A stretch of DNA of 64,000 nucleotides from Acanthococcus lagerstroemiae (taxonomy: Eukaryota; Arthropoda; Insecta; Hemiptera; Eriococcidae). The DNA lies in contig CM063113.1 of NCBI GenBank assembly GCA_031841125.1, positions 45,228,197-45,292,196 of the forward strand. Reading direction: 5' to 3'. Positions 54,030-64,000 of the stretch are shown piece after piece. Below the pieces are notes generated by a model that was given only the letters and a program-made list of their open reading frames with translations, ran no database searches and was not told the DNA's origin. The position numbers and the translations under genes were made by a program. Every line of letters begins with the position of its first letter. Positions within the stretch are counted from its first letter, which is position 1.

Positions 54030-55090
54030 TTTTTTTTTTTATTTCAACATTGAATAGGAGCGTTACAAGCTGTCAGTGCTTCTATTTCTATTTACATCGT
54101 GTCCCCTTCTTATAGGGGCCAAGTATGTAGGTGACCAACGAATTCCACCCACCGTAGGGCATATGTTTCTGTCATCCTTTTCCAGCCTTGCCTGTTGGCT
54201 GCTGCTCGTCTCCAGCATGGCCCGAGTAGGGAGAGGATCTCGTTTATCCAGCGTGTTGCTGGTTGGCCTCGATTTCTCCTGTGCTCCCTTGGGGTCCAAA
54301 TCGTGGTCATTATGTTCCATTTTTCTTGAACTCCTCTTGACATATGGCCGGCATATTTATATTTTAGTTTTTTAATTTTATACCCAATATTTATGATTCC
54401 AGTTTTTTCTCGAATTTTTGTTGTTTTAATTTTATCCTTGAGCCTGAATCCTAATATACTCCTCAGCATTACGTTTTGTGTATTAGTGTTTGTCTTTTCG
54501 TGAGTGACCACGTTTGGGCCCCATAGATTAACACTGGTATCACACAACTTTCCAAACTTTTTGCTTTTAATCCTATTCCCATTTTACTTTCCAAAATAGA
54601 TTTATTTGCCCAGGAGGCTTGCCACGCATTGGAGATCCTCTCTCTTACTATCCCCTCCGTGTTATTTTTAAATCTCATAGTCTGTCCTAGGTACCTGTAT
54701 TCTTCTACTCCAGACAGTTTTGCCCCATTCAACCAAAATCCATTCATTCCCTCCCTATTTGACATAAATTTTGCCTTTGACAAGTTCATAGTTAGACCAA
54801 ATTTTTCGCTTTGCTGCATTAGATCATCCACCATCCCCTTTATTTCATTAAAATTTTTTGCTACTAGGACAATACCATCCGCAAATCTCAGATTTGTTAG
54901 ATTTTTTCCAAAATGTTGAGGCCCCTGCCCTCCTAGTCTAATTTTCTAAAAATCTGTTCCAAGATACAGTTAAAAATATTTGGAGATAGTGGATCGCCTT
55001 GTTTCACGCCTCTTTCAATAGGGAAGTGTTTGACTTCCTTAGTAAAGGCCGTGTCAAATATTATCATTACGATGCCGCCAGGAGAGTAGT
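54030..55090 (-). pseudogene. RTE-like LINE F, 3' part
   Basis: Minus strand: ERGVKQGDPLSPNIFNCILE (55010-54950), NLRFADG (catalytic FADD reads FADG, about 54900-54880), KFGLTMNLSKAKF, YRYLGQTMRF (54690-54660), LESCVIPVLIYGAQTWSLTK (about 54560-54503), RSILGFRLKDKIK (about 54463-54425), YKYAGHMSRG (about 54358-54330), RGQPATRWINEILSLLG, ending near 54110, then an A-rich tail (AATAAAAAAAAAAAG, 54043-54029). One frameshift near 54500. Joined head-to-head with an oppositely oriented RT fragment. Confidence 0.85.
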
Positions 55091-55189
55091 AAAAGGCTAA
55101 ATTGGTGACCTCGACTTGATCAGGGTTTGGTGTTCGGAACAGAGATAGAGCCAATCCGAGAGAGTGCATCGGCCGGAATATTTTCCTAA

Positions 55190-55505
55190 AAAAGAGACAA
55201 AGATTCATGGAAAGCGAAAGTGATAGACAGGGATCCAGTACCCACTTTCTTAGAAGATGAAATAGCCGAAGCGATAAAAGAAGTGAAACCAAACAAGGCT
55301 CCGGTACCCGATTCAATCGACAAAGAAATACTAAAAATATTTGTAGAAACGCTACTAAAATCACTAACGATCTTATTTAACGAGGTACTGATAGAAGGGA
55401 AACCCCCATCCTAGTGGAATAAGTCCGAAATGATCTTTCTACATAAAAAGGGGGACAGGGTGGATATAAGGAACTACCGACCCATTAGGCTATCCTCAAT
55501 AGAAG
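55190..55505 (+). pseudogene. LINE F, inverted 5' segment
   Basis: Plus strand: FLEDEIAEAIKEVKPNKAPV (55247-55305), LILFNEVLIEG-like, then a stop (TAG, 55412) and WNKSEMIFLHKKGDRVDIRN (55415-55474) and YRPIRLSS. This is RT motif 0-2 of the same LINE family, which would precede the 54.0-55.1 kb part but is inverted relative to it. The motifs between (GFSTVDH, DFxKAFD) are missing. The layout matches the 5' inversions made by twin priming in LINE insertion. Confidence 0.8.
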
Positions 55506-55740
55506 AGTCTTACACAAGCTTAAATGAGGCTAGAAGCGTCTGAAAATTTTAAGCGAGACGAGTCTCAGCGTATTAATGCCTCTTAAGCAAGGCTGGGAGT
55601 GTCTTGAAAAAGTAAAACGAATTTACAAGACTAGTAGGAGATCATTTCCTTGTTATACCGCCAACCAAATAAAGCTTCGCTAATATGCCGAAAAACGTTT
55701 CCCCCTCACTCACCCATGATTCTTAGAAAAAAAATTTACT
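55501..55740 (+). repeat. Large dispersed repeat, copy II, end
   Basis: Resumes AGAAGAGTCTTACACAAG (55501) and ends with CTAATATGCCGAAAAACG (about 55680), matching copy I at 48342. The AGAAG-AGTCTT flank also occurs to the left of LINE F (54024-54032), so it may include its target duplication. Confidence 0.65.
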
Positions 55741-58700
55741 TATTGAAGGGGAAAATTAAGGTCTGCTAAATGTCCAAGGATTTTACAATTTTCATCTATG
55801 GTGGAGTTTAGGAAATGGATACTTTGCTACACCCTAGGCGTATATGGAGCATAGATGACATCTGCTGTATGAAGGTCCCATCCACTGGCACTCAGCAGAT
55901 GAAACGCAGGTAATATGCACTGGAATGTGAAACTCCTGTCCTTGAAAATACCAAGGACTGAAAGCTAGCCAACAGCCAATGGATTAGCAGGCATATTAAT
56001 CACTAAGCTAATAATCGGAAAGGCTATTAGCAATCAGGGCCGAATTGGCTGTACAAGTTATCGGAAAATTTCCTGACAGCTCGGTCCAAATCAGAAGATT
56101 TGGAGCTGGTGTATTACGAAGTTTCGGCTGATTCAGAGGTTGGAGAAGTAAGAGAAGAAAGGGGAGATATAATGGAAGAGTAATTTGGGCCCATACCTTG
56201 GCATTCTACCGGTTCAGGTCCCAATTCGCCCGTGTTAGCAACATGTAATCAATAGCTAATGGGTTCAAGGTCGCTGGCAATAGCCAACAGCACGGCTTTA
56301 TTCATTGGTTTCCGATACCTGGTTCTGACTTTACAGTATCACATTTGCATTCGCTGAGTTTCAGGGGTCCGCAAAGTTCGAAATTTCCTAATGTTTAATT
56401 TTTACAAACAGGGTAAATATTTTTATTCATAGTTAAAACTCTCGCTGAATTGCTCACCATACTGTCGGCGAACAAAAGTTCCCTGTGGCCTTTCAGCTTT
56501 ATTTAAATGTTACACCATTAGTGTGACGCGGTCTCGAGCGCGTACCCGGCAACAGCAGGACCGGAAAAGACGGAAAGAGTGTACACATTATCAACCAGCG
56601 ATGGGTGATTTTTCTTTTCTTTCTACGCTTTTTTTTTCCCGCGATAGTTTTTTTCAATGTGTGTCCGACGATACGGGACACGTCGGAAAAATCGCCCTCT
56701 CTCTTTTCCGGGCGAAAATTTGGCGGTGGGATATTAGCAACAAAAGAACATCCAAAACATCCGCAAAGCCGTTATCCACGCCCGAGATTTTGCCTTAAAA
56801 AATGTAATTACGATATGAAAAAAAAAGAGTACAGGAAAAAGGATCGAGGGAGGTATTTTTAAAGGACATAATTAGTAATTGTATATGCAAAACGTATCGC
56901 GAAAGTATCCCTTGCTTTTGTACGAGTGGCCATAATTATGTAAAAATGCGCCCACCGGAGATACCATCGTAGGTGTTGTGGCATCCGGACCGGAGTCATG
57001 TGTTCGTTACGATTACAAAGTAAAAGGAAAAAAAAAAAGAAGAAAGAATAATGAAAAAGAAAAGAGATGAAAATAGGTAACGTTGACCGAAAAAAAGAAC
57101 AAATTTGATCGACGTGTTCTGGAAATGAAAAAAAGGAGGGAAACGACAGTACTTCCAATTTATGCAGAGACGGTAATTGTATTAAATGGGTTACGTGGGC
57201 GGTTGTAATCAGCGTATGAAACTGGAGTTGAGGAAATGCAGAAGAGCAGATGGATTTAAAATTCGTTCAGATCCTGGATCTGGTGGACACTGGCTCTAAG
57301 TGAAGTGTTTTCATTCAAATGATAACTCACTGCAAGCACTTTCTGTAGTACTAACACCTGACCTCCTCTCGGTCGGAAGAACTCCGGGTAAGCTGCCTAT
57401 TTGAATTGCAAAAAATTAAAGGGAGAGATTTCTTCCCCTTAGATCTTCAGCCAGACAGAGACAGTCAGCCAGATAAACTAGGAGATAATCAACAAGCTAA
57501 CCAGACCACAACTCAAACAGAGAAACAGATTATCAGCAATCCCATCGGCCAGGCAAACAGACTGCTAGGCAGCAAATTCTTTATGGAGTTCATGATCGGA
57601 TACCAAAGAGAATTCAAATTATCAAATTACCACGTATCAGTAACTAGAGGAAGAGGGCACGGCAATCAAAAATCGATTTTATGCCTATGTAGGTGAGAAA
57701 GTAGTCTTTCATTGTATCTAAGACGGGCGATAGCCACTGCTGCGTGCCTGGGACAAGATGAAAAGTTGAAGAACCATTAGTGTTTTCTCAATCGAGAGTC
57801 AAGCCTTAGATGAGACAGTGAAAGAGTATTTTAAAGAGGATTCCACGGCTGTCTCAGTTTCCCTGATATGCTAGAAGGTCTTTTGACCCTCGGATCAGAA
57901 TAGCTTAATTTGAAAACTAAAGGTGGGAACTGCAAAGCAGCTGTAATTCACTGTACGCACCGATAACTGGAATTTGAAAAAAAGGTATGTATTAGGTTAA
58001 GAAGTGGTGCTTTTTTCAATGTAAGTGACAGGGCAGTTTGTCGTACAGGTAAAGAGAGGGTTCCAGCCATGGAAGCTCAGATCCGATGAACACAAGCCTT
58101 CAGAATAATTGAACTTTGATGGTTTTGAGCCTGAATTTCCGGAGCTCGGGTTTTTGGGCTAGTGTTTTTGAACGTAACACGAAACACCGTATATGTTTTT
58201 CCAAGGACCTGGAGTCAACATTCAAGTGAGAGCTGAAACCCCGACTTCGAGGAAATCACTTTTTATGGCTCCTGTTTCTGTTCCGAAACATATTTTTTAT
58301 CGGACTTTGCTCAGGTTCCAGCTCCAGCCCCGGCAAAAATATGATTTTTACTTTGGTTCCGTTCATTCTTCGGCGGAAGGAAAAGGGTGAAGGGTTGATG
58401 TGGTCGAGAGTGGAAATATTGGAATCAGATATTCGCTAATAGGCCTGACATAAGAAGTGCACAGGTTTGAAGTAACACACGTGTGACCGTTTCGCTGAGT
58501 ATTAGTGGGTTCTGGATCAGATAAGAATATTTCATCAGGATCAGTCCCACGTAACGGGCTTCGATCCATCAGGATGACGTGGACTACCGTGGACACATCG
58601 ACAGTACTATAGCGTTAAGAGTTCCCATGGGGATAATCGTAAAGGATTAACCATGAATACGCTGATGATGTGCCTGCTACTTTGGTCTGCTTAATCGCAA

Positions 58701-60133
58701 CAATAATGCAAGTCAGATGGCATTCTAAGAGTGGTACATCATCTTAGAGCTTTTGTCTTGAGCTTGTCAGACTCGTAGCAGATTAGACTTCCTCCAAGGG
58801 TAAATTATCTCAAAATCTAGGCGTCATAGAATAGTTGGCTGAATTCTGATTAAGACAAGTCTTCTAATATAGGACGTGATTACAATCAAATGTCTGGTCT
58901 TACACACGGTATCATCTCGGCTTTCTCACACAATCATCCTATCAACTATTTTCGAATTCTCAGGAGAAGCGGTCATTTGCTCCCCATCTGACCTCCACAT
59001 AGGCCAGGCACATGGCTACCCCATCCTACCGCTGCAGACCCTCCTTAATCTGGCATAACTAGGTGAGACCTCGGTTCCAAAAGAAAATGAATACAAAAAT
59101 CAGTCTGCTTAGTGCTTATCTCCTATCCAAGAGGGTGGTGGTTCATTCACTTTCCTCTTGCGTCACTGTAGTTATTTTAAATGCAAAGTAACAAATCAGT
59201 CTGGCCAATTAAATGGTGTTGGAGAGGCTTGGCTTGGTTCAAAGCGACGAATTAGCCTGTTCCCAAATAATCGCGGTACTTGTGTCACTGAACACGATAA
59301 GCAAGGAGGGCAAGTAAAAGAAATGGGAGAGGGTGACGAATGACGTCTATAATTAGTTTTTATCAGTTCTCTACAGAAGGTCGTCTACGAGTTTCTGCAG
59401 AGAACTGATACGAATAAATTGTGTGGTCTTCTTCGCTATTCTTACACTCAAAGATTGCAACACCAGTTGCGGAAGGAAAATTTAGATTTCAAAAAATTCG
59501 TGGAGACAGTGAGCTCCACACGTTACAAAGTAACGACTAACACTTATACTCATGATGCCTATCCATAAAGAAAGTCCTGCAATTTGTATTAGGTCTAAAA
59601 TTTAGACAATCCCATTTCAGACCGCCCCCTAAAAATTAATATGACAGCCGCCAATTTCTGCCCAGGCTGGGCTACTGAACATTCGGCAAGATGCAGACTT
59701 CTAGCTCCCTTTATGACCATCTTACTAGCTTACTCTGATGATGGGTTTAGTGAACTTAACACTATCCTCCACCCGAGGTCAAGTTCTCTCAAAGTAAACT
59801 CTAAACATTCCAATAACGCTATTCTCTCTCAGAAAGTTCAATGACCTCTACCCGAGCTGATATATACATACCCACTGGTCAATGACCTCAGAGTTCAAGG
59901 TTCACCGGGACCATTGACATAGTGAGCTGGTAATACGGTTATGAAGTGAGATACTACGAGTAGTCTACCCCAACTGGGAACTTCTACCAACGCCAGAATA
60001 CCAAATAAATACAGGTTAATAACCGTGAAATGATTTCGCATCAAAATTCCAGAATGACTTTAATAAAAAATACACTCCAGTGTTTTCGTCCAAGAGGAGG
60101 AAAGAATTGTAAACAGACAGACGACCTATTATC
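55741..60133. other. No gene recognised
   Basis: Over 4 kb without an assignable element. 56520-57200 is more GC/CpG-rich at its start and A-rich later (A-runs at 57030, 57060 and 57120). Plus frames at 57406-57696 and 58193-58390 have no known domain. No repeat partners seen in this window. Confidence 0.45.
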
Positions 60134-61092
60134 ATTGCAAAGAGGACAGCGCAGAGAGCGGAGAGAGTCGTAGCCGGATTAAGCCGATTCATGTCGAACC
60201 TAGGGGGGCCGACAGAGAAGAAACGTAAGTTGCTGGCGAACGTCGCCATGTCGGTCCTCCTATATGGGGCACCAATCTGGTCCGACGCCATCGGTGCCAG
60301 GGAGTACAGAAGAACCGATCTGGTAAGGGCCCAACAGGAGGCTGCACTGAGGTGTGTCAGTGTCTATCGCACTGTCTCCACGGAGGCAGTTTGCGTGCTA
60401 GCAGATATACCGCTAGTGGAGTTACTAGCGGATGAGCGGAAGAGGGTATACAGCGCAACGCGAAAGATGCCACCGAAGAGCAGTGCGGCGCTACGGGTCA
60501 AGCGGGATAATAGACAATCAACGCTTCGCATGTGGGAAGAGCGGCCCTCCCGCAGTACCAAAGGAGAGTGGACCCGACTGCTAGTGCGCGACCTCATTAT
60601 CGCGTGGTTGGGCAGACGCCATGGCCAGCTGGACTTCTACCTCACGCAGGTGATGAGCGGCCATGGAGTGTTCAACAAGTACTTGCACCGGATGGGCATA
60701 GTAGAAAGCCCCGCGATGCTTCTACTGCGCTGCAGGAGGGCGAGATGATAATGCCTGGCACACTCTGTTCGAGTGTCCGGCATTCGACCAAGAGAGGGAA
60801 GAAGCGGCGGCCGCCTTTCAAAACGCGGGCGTTGAGCCGCTTAAACCGGAGAACCTGGTCCCGACCATGCATGCTGAAGAGCAGAGCGGGATGGGATCAG
60901 ACAGCTGCCTTTGTCAAGAAGACGTTGGGCCGCAAGATGGAGCTGGAGTGGCAGAGACAAAGGCAGCGGACGCAGAACTCTATGCCGGCACTCGCTATCC
61001 CACCAACATCAACGACAACGACGATGTTGCAGCTGCCATCAACCGACGAAGAAGGCGATCTGGCGCCACTCAACAGCGAAGATGAAGAATAA
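60134..61092 (+). pseudogene. R1-clade LINE ORF2 C-terminus
   Basis: RVVAGLSRFMSNLGGP (60164-60211), KLLANVAMSVLLYGAPIWSD (60229-60288), YRTVSTEAVCVLADIPLVEL (60367-60425), then LDFYLTQVMSGHGVF (60630-60675). A zinc-knuckle-type block (LLRC, then after a frameshift RDDNAWHTLFECPAFDQE, about 60741-60794) and, after a second frameshift, MLKSRAGWDQTAAFVKKTLG (60869-60930) and an acidic end at 61092. This follows R1/TRAS-type proteins: an LP-x-L region after RT, then CCHC. RT is missing, so the copy is 5'-truncated. It lies outside any visible 28S rDNA, unlike classic R1 insertions. Confidence 0.85.
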
Positions 61093-61262
61093 GACGCCGT
61101 AGATTCGCCACTGTGAGGAGACGACCGGAGAAATGGGGGTAGCAGGAGCTATCTCAAAGCGACCCCCCTATTCTAATGCAGGCCCATTCGGGGCGTTTCC
61201 GGGATAGGGGTGCGGTTTCGCGGGGCCAATTTGGCATGCGTGCATCGCCATAAGCCCCTCTA
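61093..61262 (+). mobile_element. R1-clade LINE 3' UTR
   Basis: Follows the ORF; GGTGCGGTTTCGCGGGG and TTTGGCATGCGTGCATCGCC match the orphan tails at 26.0 and 27.8 kb. No clear tail or target duplication seen. Confidence 0.6.
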
Positions 61263-63428
61263 TCGTCGATCATTGTGAGCTGAACAAAATCATTCCTCAA
61301 AACTTTGTTTTCAGAAGATCCGGTTACTAATCAGCACTGTCTACCCGATGGTTGCATTCGATCTAAATTAATGAAGGAGTGGGCGTGGGGGGGGGCTGGA
61401 ATCAAATGTATTCACCTAGTTTTAGGGATCGCATTATTCGATTCTTGTAAGCAGTTTAAATTTCGTTTGAAGATCAAATTATTTCTCCTTTTCTTGTTTT
61501 CAAACCGACTCTAATGGGGTGCGAATACATGAGCCGACACTACAGCCAGTAAGAGAATCCCTCTTCTTCGTGAGACTTACCACAGACGATTACTTCGAAT
61601 AATCATTTCTATATACATGAGAATTAATCGAATATATCAAGAATTGGGATTGCCGTACAGGCCGTATTCTATTTATAAGCTTTTTCATTTACGAACAACG
61701 TAACCCAGATTAAGATCCAAATCATACTTACAATAGAAGTTCAATTTCAACTCACCCAGACCTACTTTCGACAACTGTCAACTGTATGCATCATAACGAT
61801 TCGATCATCATTCTATGTATAGTAGATATAAACGTATCACGAAAGGCTATTCATCATCATTTTTTGTATACGTGAAAATGATCTGACCGATTATCCCAGC
61901 TTCAATAAACATCACTCGACACGTTTTCAGTTTACCACAGAGCTAGGTGAGTTCTCTAAAGATAATTTCTGCGTTAGAATTTCTCTACATTGAACACATT
62001 AGGTGAGTAGTCATTAATACATTGCTATTTCAACGAGTCCCGCGATAATCATGGGCGATGTCAAGGAGCTTCCATCTAAAATTTAAAAAAAAAAATCGTT
62101 TCACCAGACTTATGTTTTTCTTTTGGAATATGATCTTGCTCTTGGTGGAGTTACCATGCCACCACCTGGAAGAAATTCCAGTGGCACTCATACCCAGAAT
62201 ACAACTGCTGACCATTGTTCTCTCATTCTCACCACTCTCCAGCTGCATTTAACACAGGCCGAATTGGATTGACTATCAACATACCTCAGAAACAAACCCG
62301 AAGGAATCCTACACCCAAAAGTAGAATAATCCAAATGTACAAGTGAATTTCGGGTATTACAGTAAACATTATTTTTCTTATAGCTGCTACGCAACAATTC
62401 GATCTATGAGTATTTGGCAACAAGATATATCTCAACAATATTTCAATAAACTTTCGACAATTCTGTTTATAGCTGTTTTTCAGAATCGAAGGTCGCACGT
62501 GTATTCGACCAATCGATATAAGCTGGACGGACGCAGTTCAGAAAATTTTCCAAATGAAAACAGAGAAGAAAAAAAGAAGAGAGAAACACCAACTACTAAC
62601 GACGTAATAAGAATTTTCTAATTAAGCTTCGAAATGAACGAGAACGAGGGCAGAGGTAAACTTTGACGCTGAAATGAAATTTTTTTTTCATTGCTGAAAG
62701 AGCATTAAAAACCATTTCGAAGCTAAATAGACGTACAATGTACCGTAAAATTAGTTTTATTCCGAAATTTAAAAAATGTTGAAAGTTCCGAACGGGGCAT
62801 GACAAAAGAGGAAAAATAATCAAAAATCCGATTTATATTATACGAAAAAAGTATACCTACGAGTACTAACTTAAAGAGGATGCAAAGGGAAGATGGAACA
62901 AAAAAGTTTTCGGTAATATACAAGCCGAAGCAACGGGGGAATATAAAATGAACACGGAACAGAAAAGATCGGTTACTTCATAACCGATTGCAGATGCGTG
63001 TCACTCATACGATGGATCTACTCAGACGGCGCAATTTGCACGGCCAGCTAATTTTCATGGAAACGCAAGCAATAAAAACTACAAAATGAATTCAATTTTT
63101 GATTTCATTGCTACTTACCAGATTACTGACGCGAGAAATATTACGACGAATGCAGGCAGCTGCCGTATCACAAGATAACATTTCTGCACCAACATAAAAC
63201 TGCCAGCGCTTTGGCACAACCACTCGGAAAAGAATGAAGTAGGTAATTATTTAGAACAATTAGCAACGTATTTTGACAATTTAAACTTTTGAAATTACTT
63301 TATTCATCAAATTCACGAACAATCATCACGTCCCGGCACGACTACACAACAACCGAACTGTGATCGTGTGATCACAGATATTAAGAAACACGAGAATCTG
63401 CAAACTGCAATGTACTGATGATAACGTA
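61263..63428. other. No gene recognised
   Basis: AT-rich sequence with a G-run (61388-61395) and small open frames on both strands. No assignable repeat or domain. 63000-63300 looks single-copy. Confidence 0.45.
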
Positions 63429-63620
63429 AAGGCCGGTACAGACTAGCGCGCATCAGCTGCAATGCAACATGTAATGTAACATGACTTTTTGTAACGAACA
63501 AAATTCGGGCGAATGCGGAATGCGCGCATGTATGGACGTCCAGTCCATACATTTTGTTCGTTACATGTTACATTACATGTTGCATTGCAGCTGATGGGCA
63601 CGCGTGTCTGTACCGGCCTT
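63429..63620. mobile_element. Palindromic MITE (192 bp)
   Basis: Starts AAGGCCGGTACAGAC and ends GTCTGTACCGGCCTT. The arms (63429-63503 and 63546-63620) are about 75 bp and roughly 88 percent complementary (CATCAGCTGCAATGCAACAT, TGTTACATTACATGTTGCAT inside). A 42-bp loop separates them, containing its own palindrome (GGACGTCC). I see no matching flanks, so the superfamily is unclear. Confidence 0.85.
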
Positions 63621-64000
63621 CAGAGACATGAGATTTGTGATGCCCGGCGGATGCCACATTCTCGGTTCACGTTCACAAGTTGAGCTTCACGGGGGGACGG
63701 GGCATGGGCTGTTTGTATCCAGTCTTCTTATCAGCACCAGCGACTGCAAGCCAATTGAAAAAGTTAAGCTATCACCTTGAAATATGAAGCTTCTGGCTAG
63801 CTGATGAGCTAACCTCTCAGCTGATAACAGCTAATGGCTAAAAGCGAATGGCTATGAGCAGGGAGGGGCCTCGGGCCGTTCAGCGCTAGTGTCGCGCACA
63901 ACGAAAACGGAATAACTGATGAGCGGCGCGGGTGGTGGGCGGAAGCTTTTGTTAAATCGATCAAAATCACTTTTTATGTGAGAGGGTAATTTCTAGGAAA
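63621..64000. other. No gene recognised
   Basis: Moderately GC-rich; short GCTAATGGCT / GCGAATGGCT and AGCTGATxAGCTAA repeats at 63800-63860. The window ends here. Confidence 0.4.

Noticed and set aside
60532..61092. 186-codon frame as a separate gene
   Set aside because: Its second half is the frameshifted end of the R1 ORF and its first half is an out-of-frame shadow.

Overview
This is animal nuclear DNA, very probably from an arthropod and most likely an insect. It is AT-rich and has no operons, no Shine-Dalgarno sites and almost no long open frames. Nearly everything recognisable is a decayed transposable element. An R1-clade LINE (a clade known mainly from arthropods), I- and Jockey-type LINEs, RTE-like LINEs, a DD41D-spaced mariner, a Penelope-like element, a tRNA-derived SINE family and several hAT-like MITEs point the same way. 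I could not name the species, and I found no host protein-coding gene or host tRNA/rRNA gene that I can defend. All assignments come from reading the sequence and from remembered family motifs; no database search was possible.

Layout. 1-2 kb: nothing recognised. 2.0-2.7 kb: short Penelope-like element with convergent terminal repeats, each holding a hammerhead-ribozyme-like motif. 3.5-4.4 kb: rearranged mariner. 4.5-5.9 kb: degenerate GATCTAC-type array split by a full SINE with an 18-bp target duplication. 7.4-9.1 kb: RTE-like LINE. 9.3-15.05 kb: large imperfect inverted repeat whose arms differ by datable MITE insertions. 15.8-17.0 kb: I-type LINE 3' end. 18.9-23.2 kb: three-level nest (RTE-like LINE, then a second LINE, then a hAT-like element) plus a MITE. 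23.4-25.3 kb: scrambled RTE-like LINE. 26.0-28.1 kb: two R1-type 3' tails in opposite orientation. 28.3-30.8 kb: Jockey-type LINE split by a 1.4-kb long-TIR foldback element with a 10-bp target duplication. 32.5-33.1 kb: LINE interrupted by a hAT MITE. 35.8-39.7 kb: RTE-like LINE interrupted by an RNase-H-bearing I/LOA-type LINE. 39.9-41.5 kb: CpG-rich, apparently TE-free DNA. 44.2-44.65 kb: RTE-like 3' end. 45.5-45.9 kb: SINE inside SINE. 45.9-48.4 and 52.3-55.7 kb: two copies of a large dispersed repeat built on a degenerate AGTCTT-type array, the second split by a hAT-like element and by a LINE with an inverted 5' end. 60.1-61.3 kb: R1-clade LINE. 63.4-63.6 kb: palindromic MITE.

The genes do not work together as a pathway. 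The interest lies in the elements themselves (paired ribozyme motifs, foldback structures, nested insertions with readable target duplications), which allow a relative chronology, and in a few CpG-rich TE-free stretches that could be host regulatory DNA.
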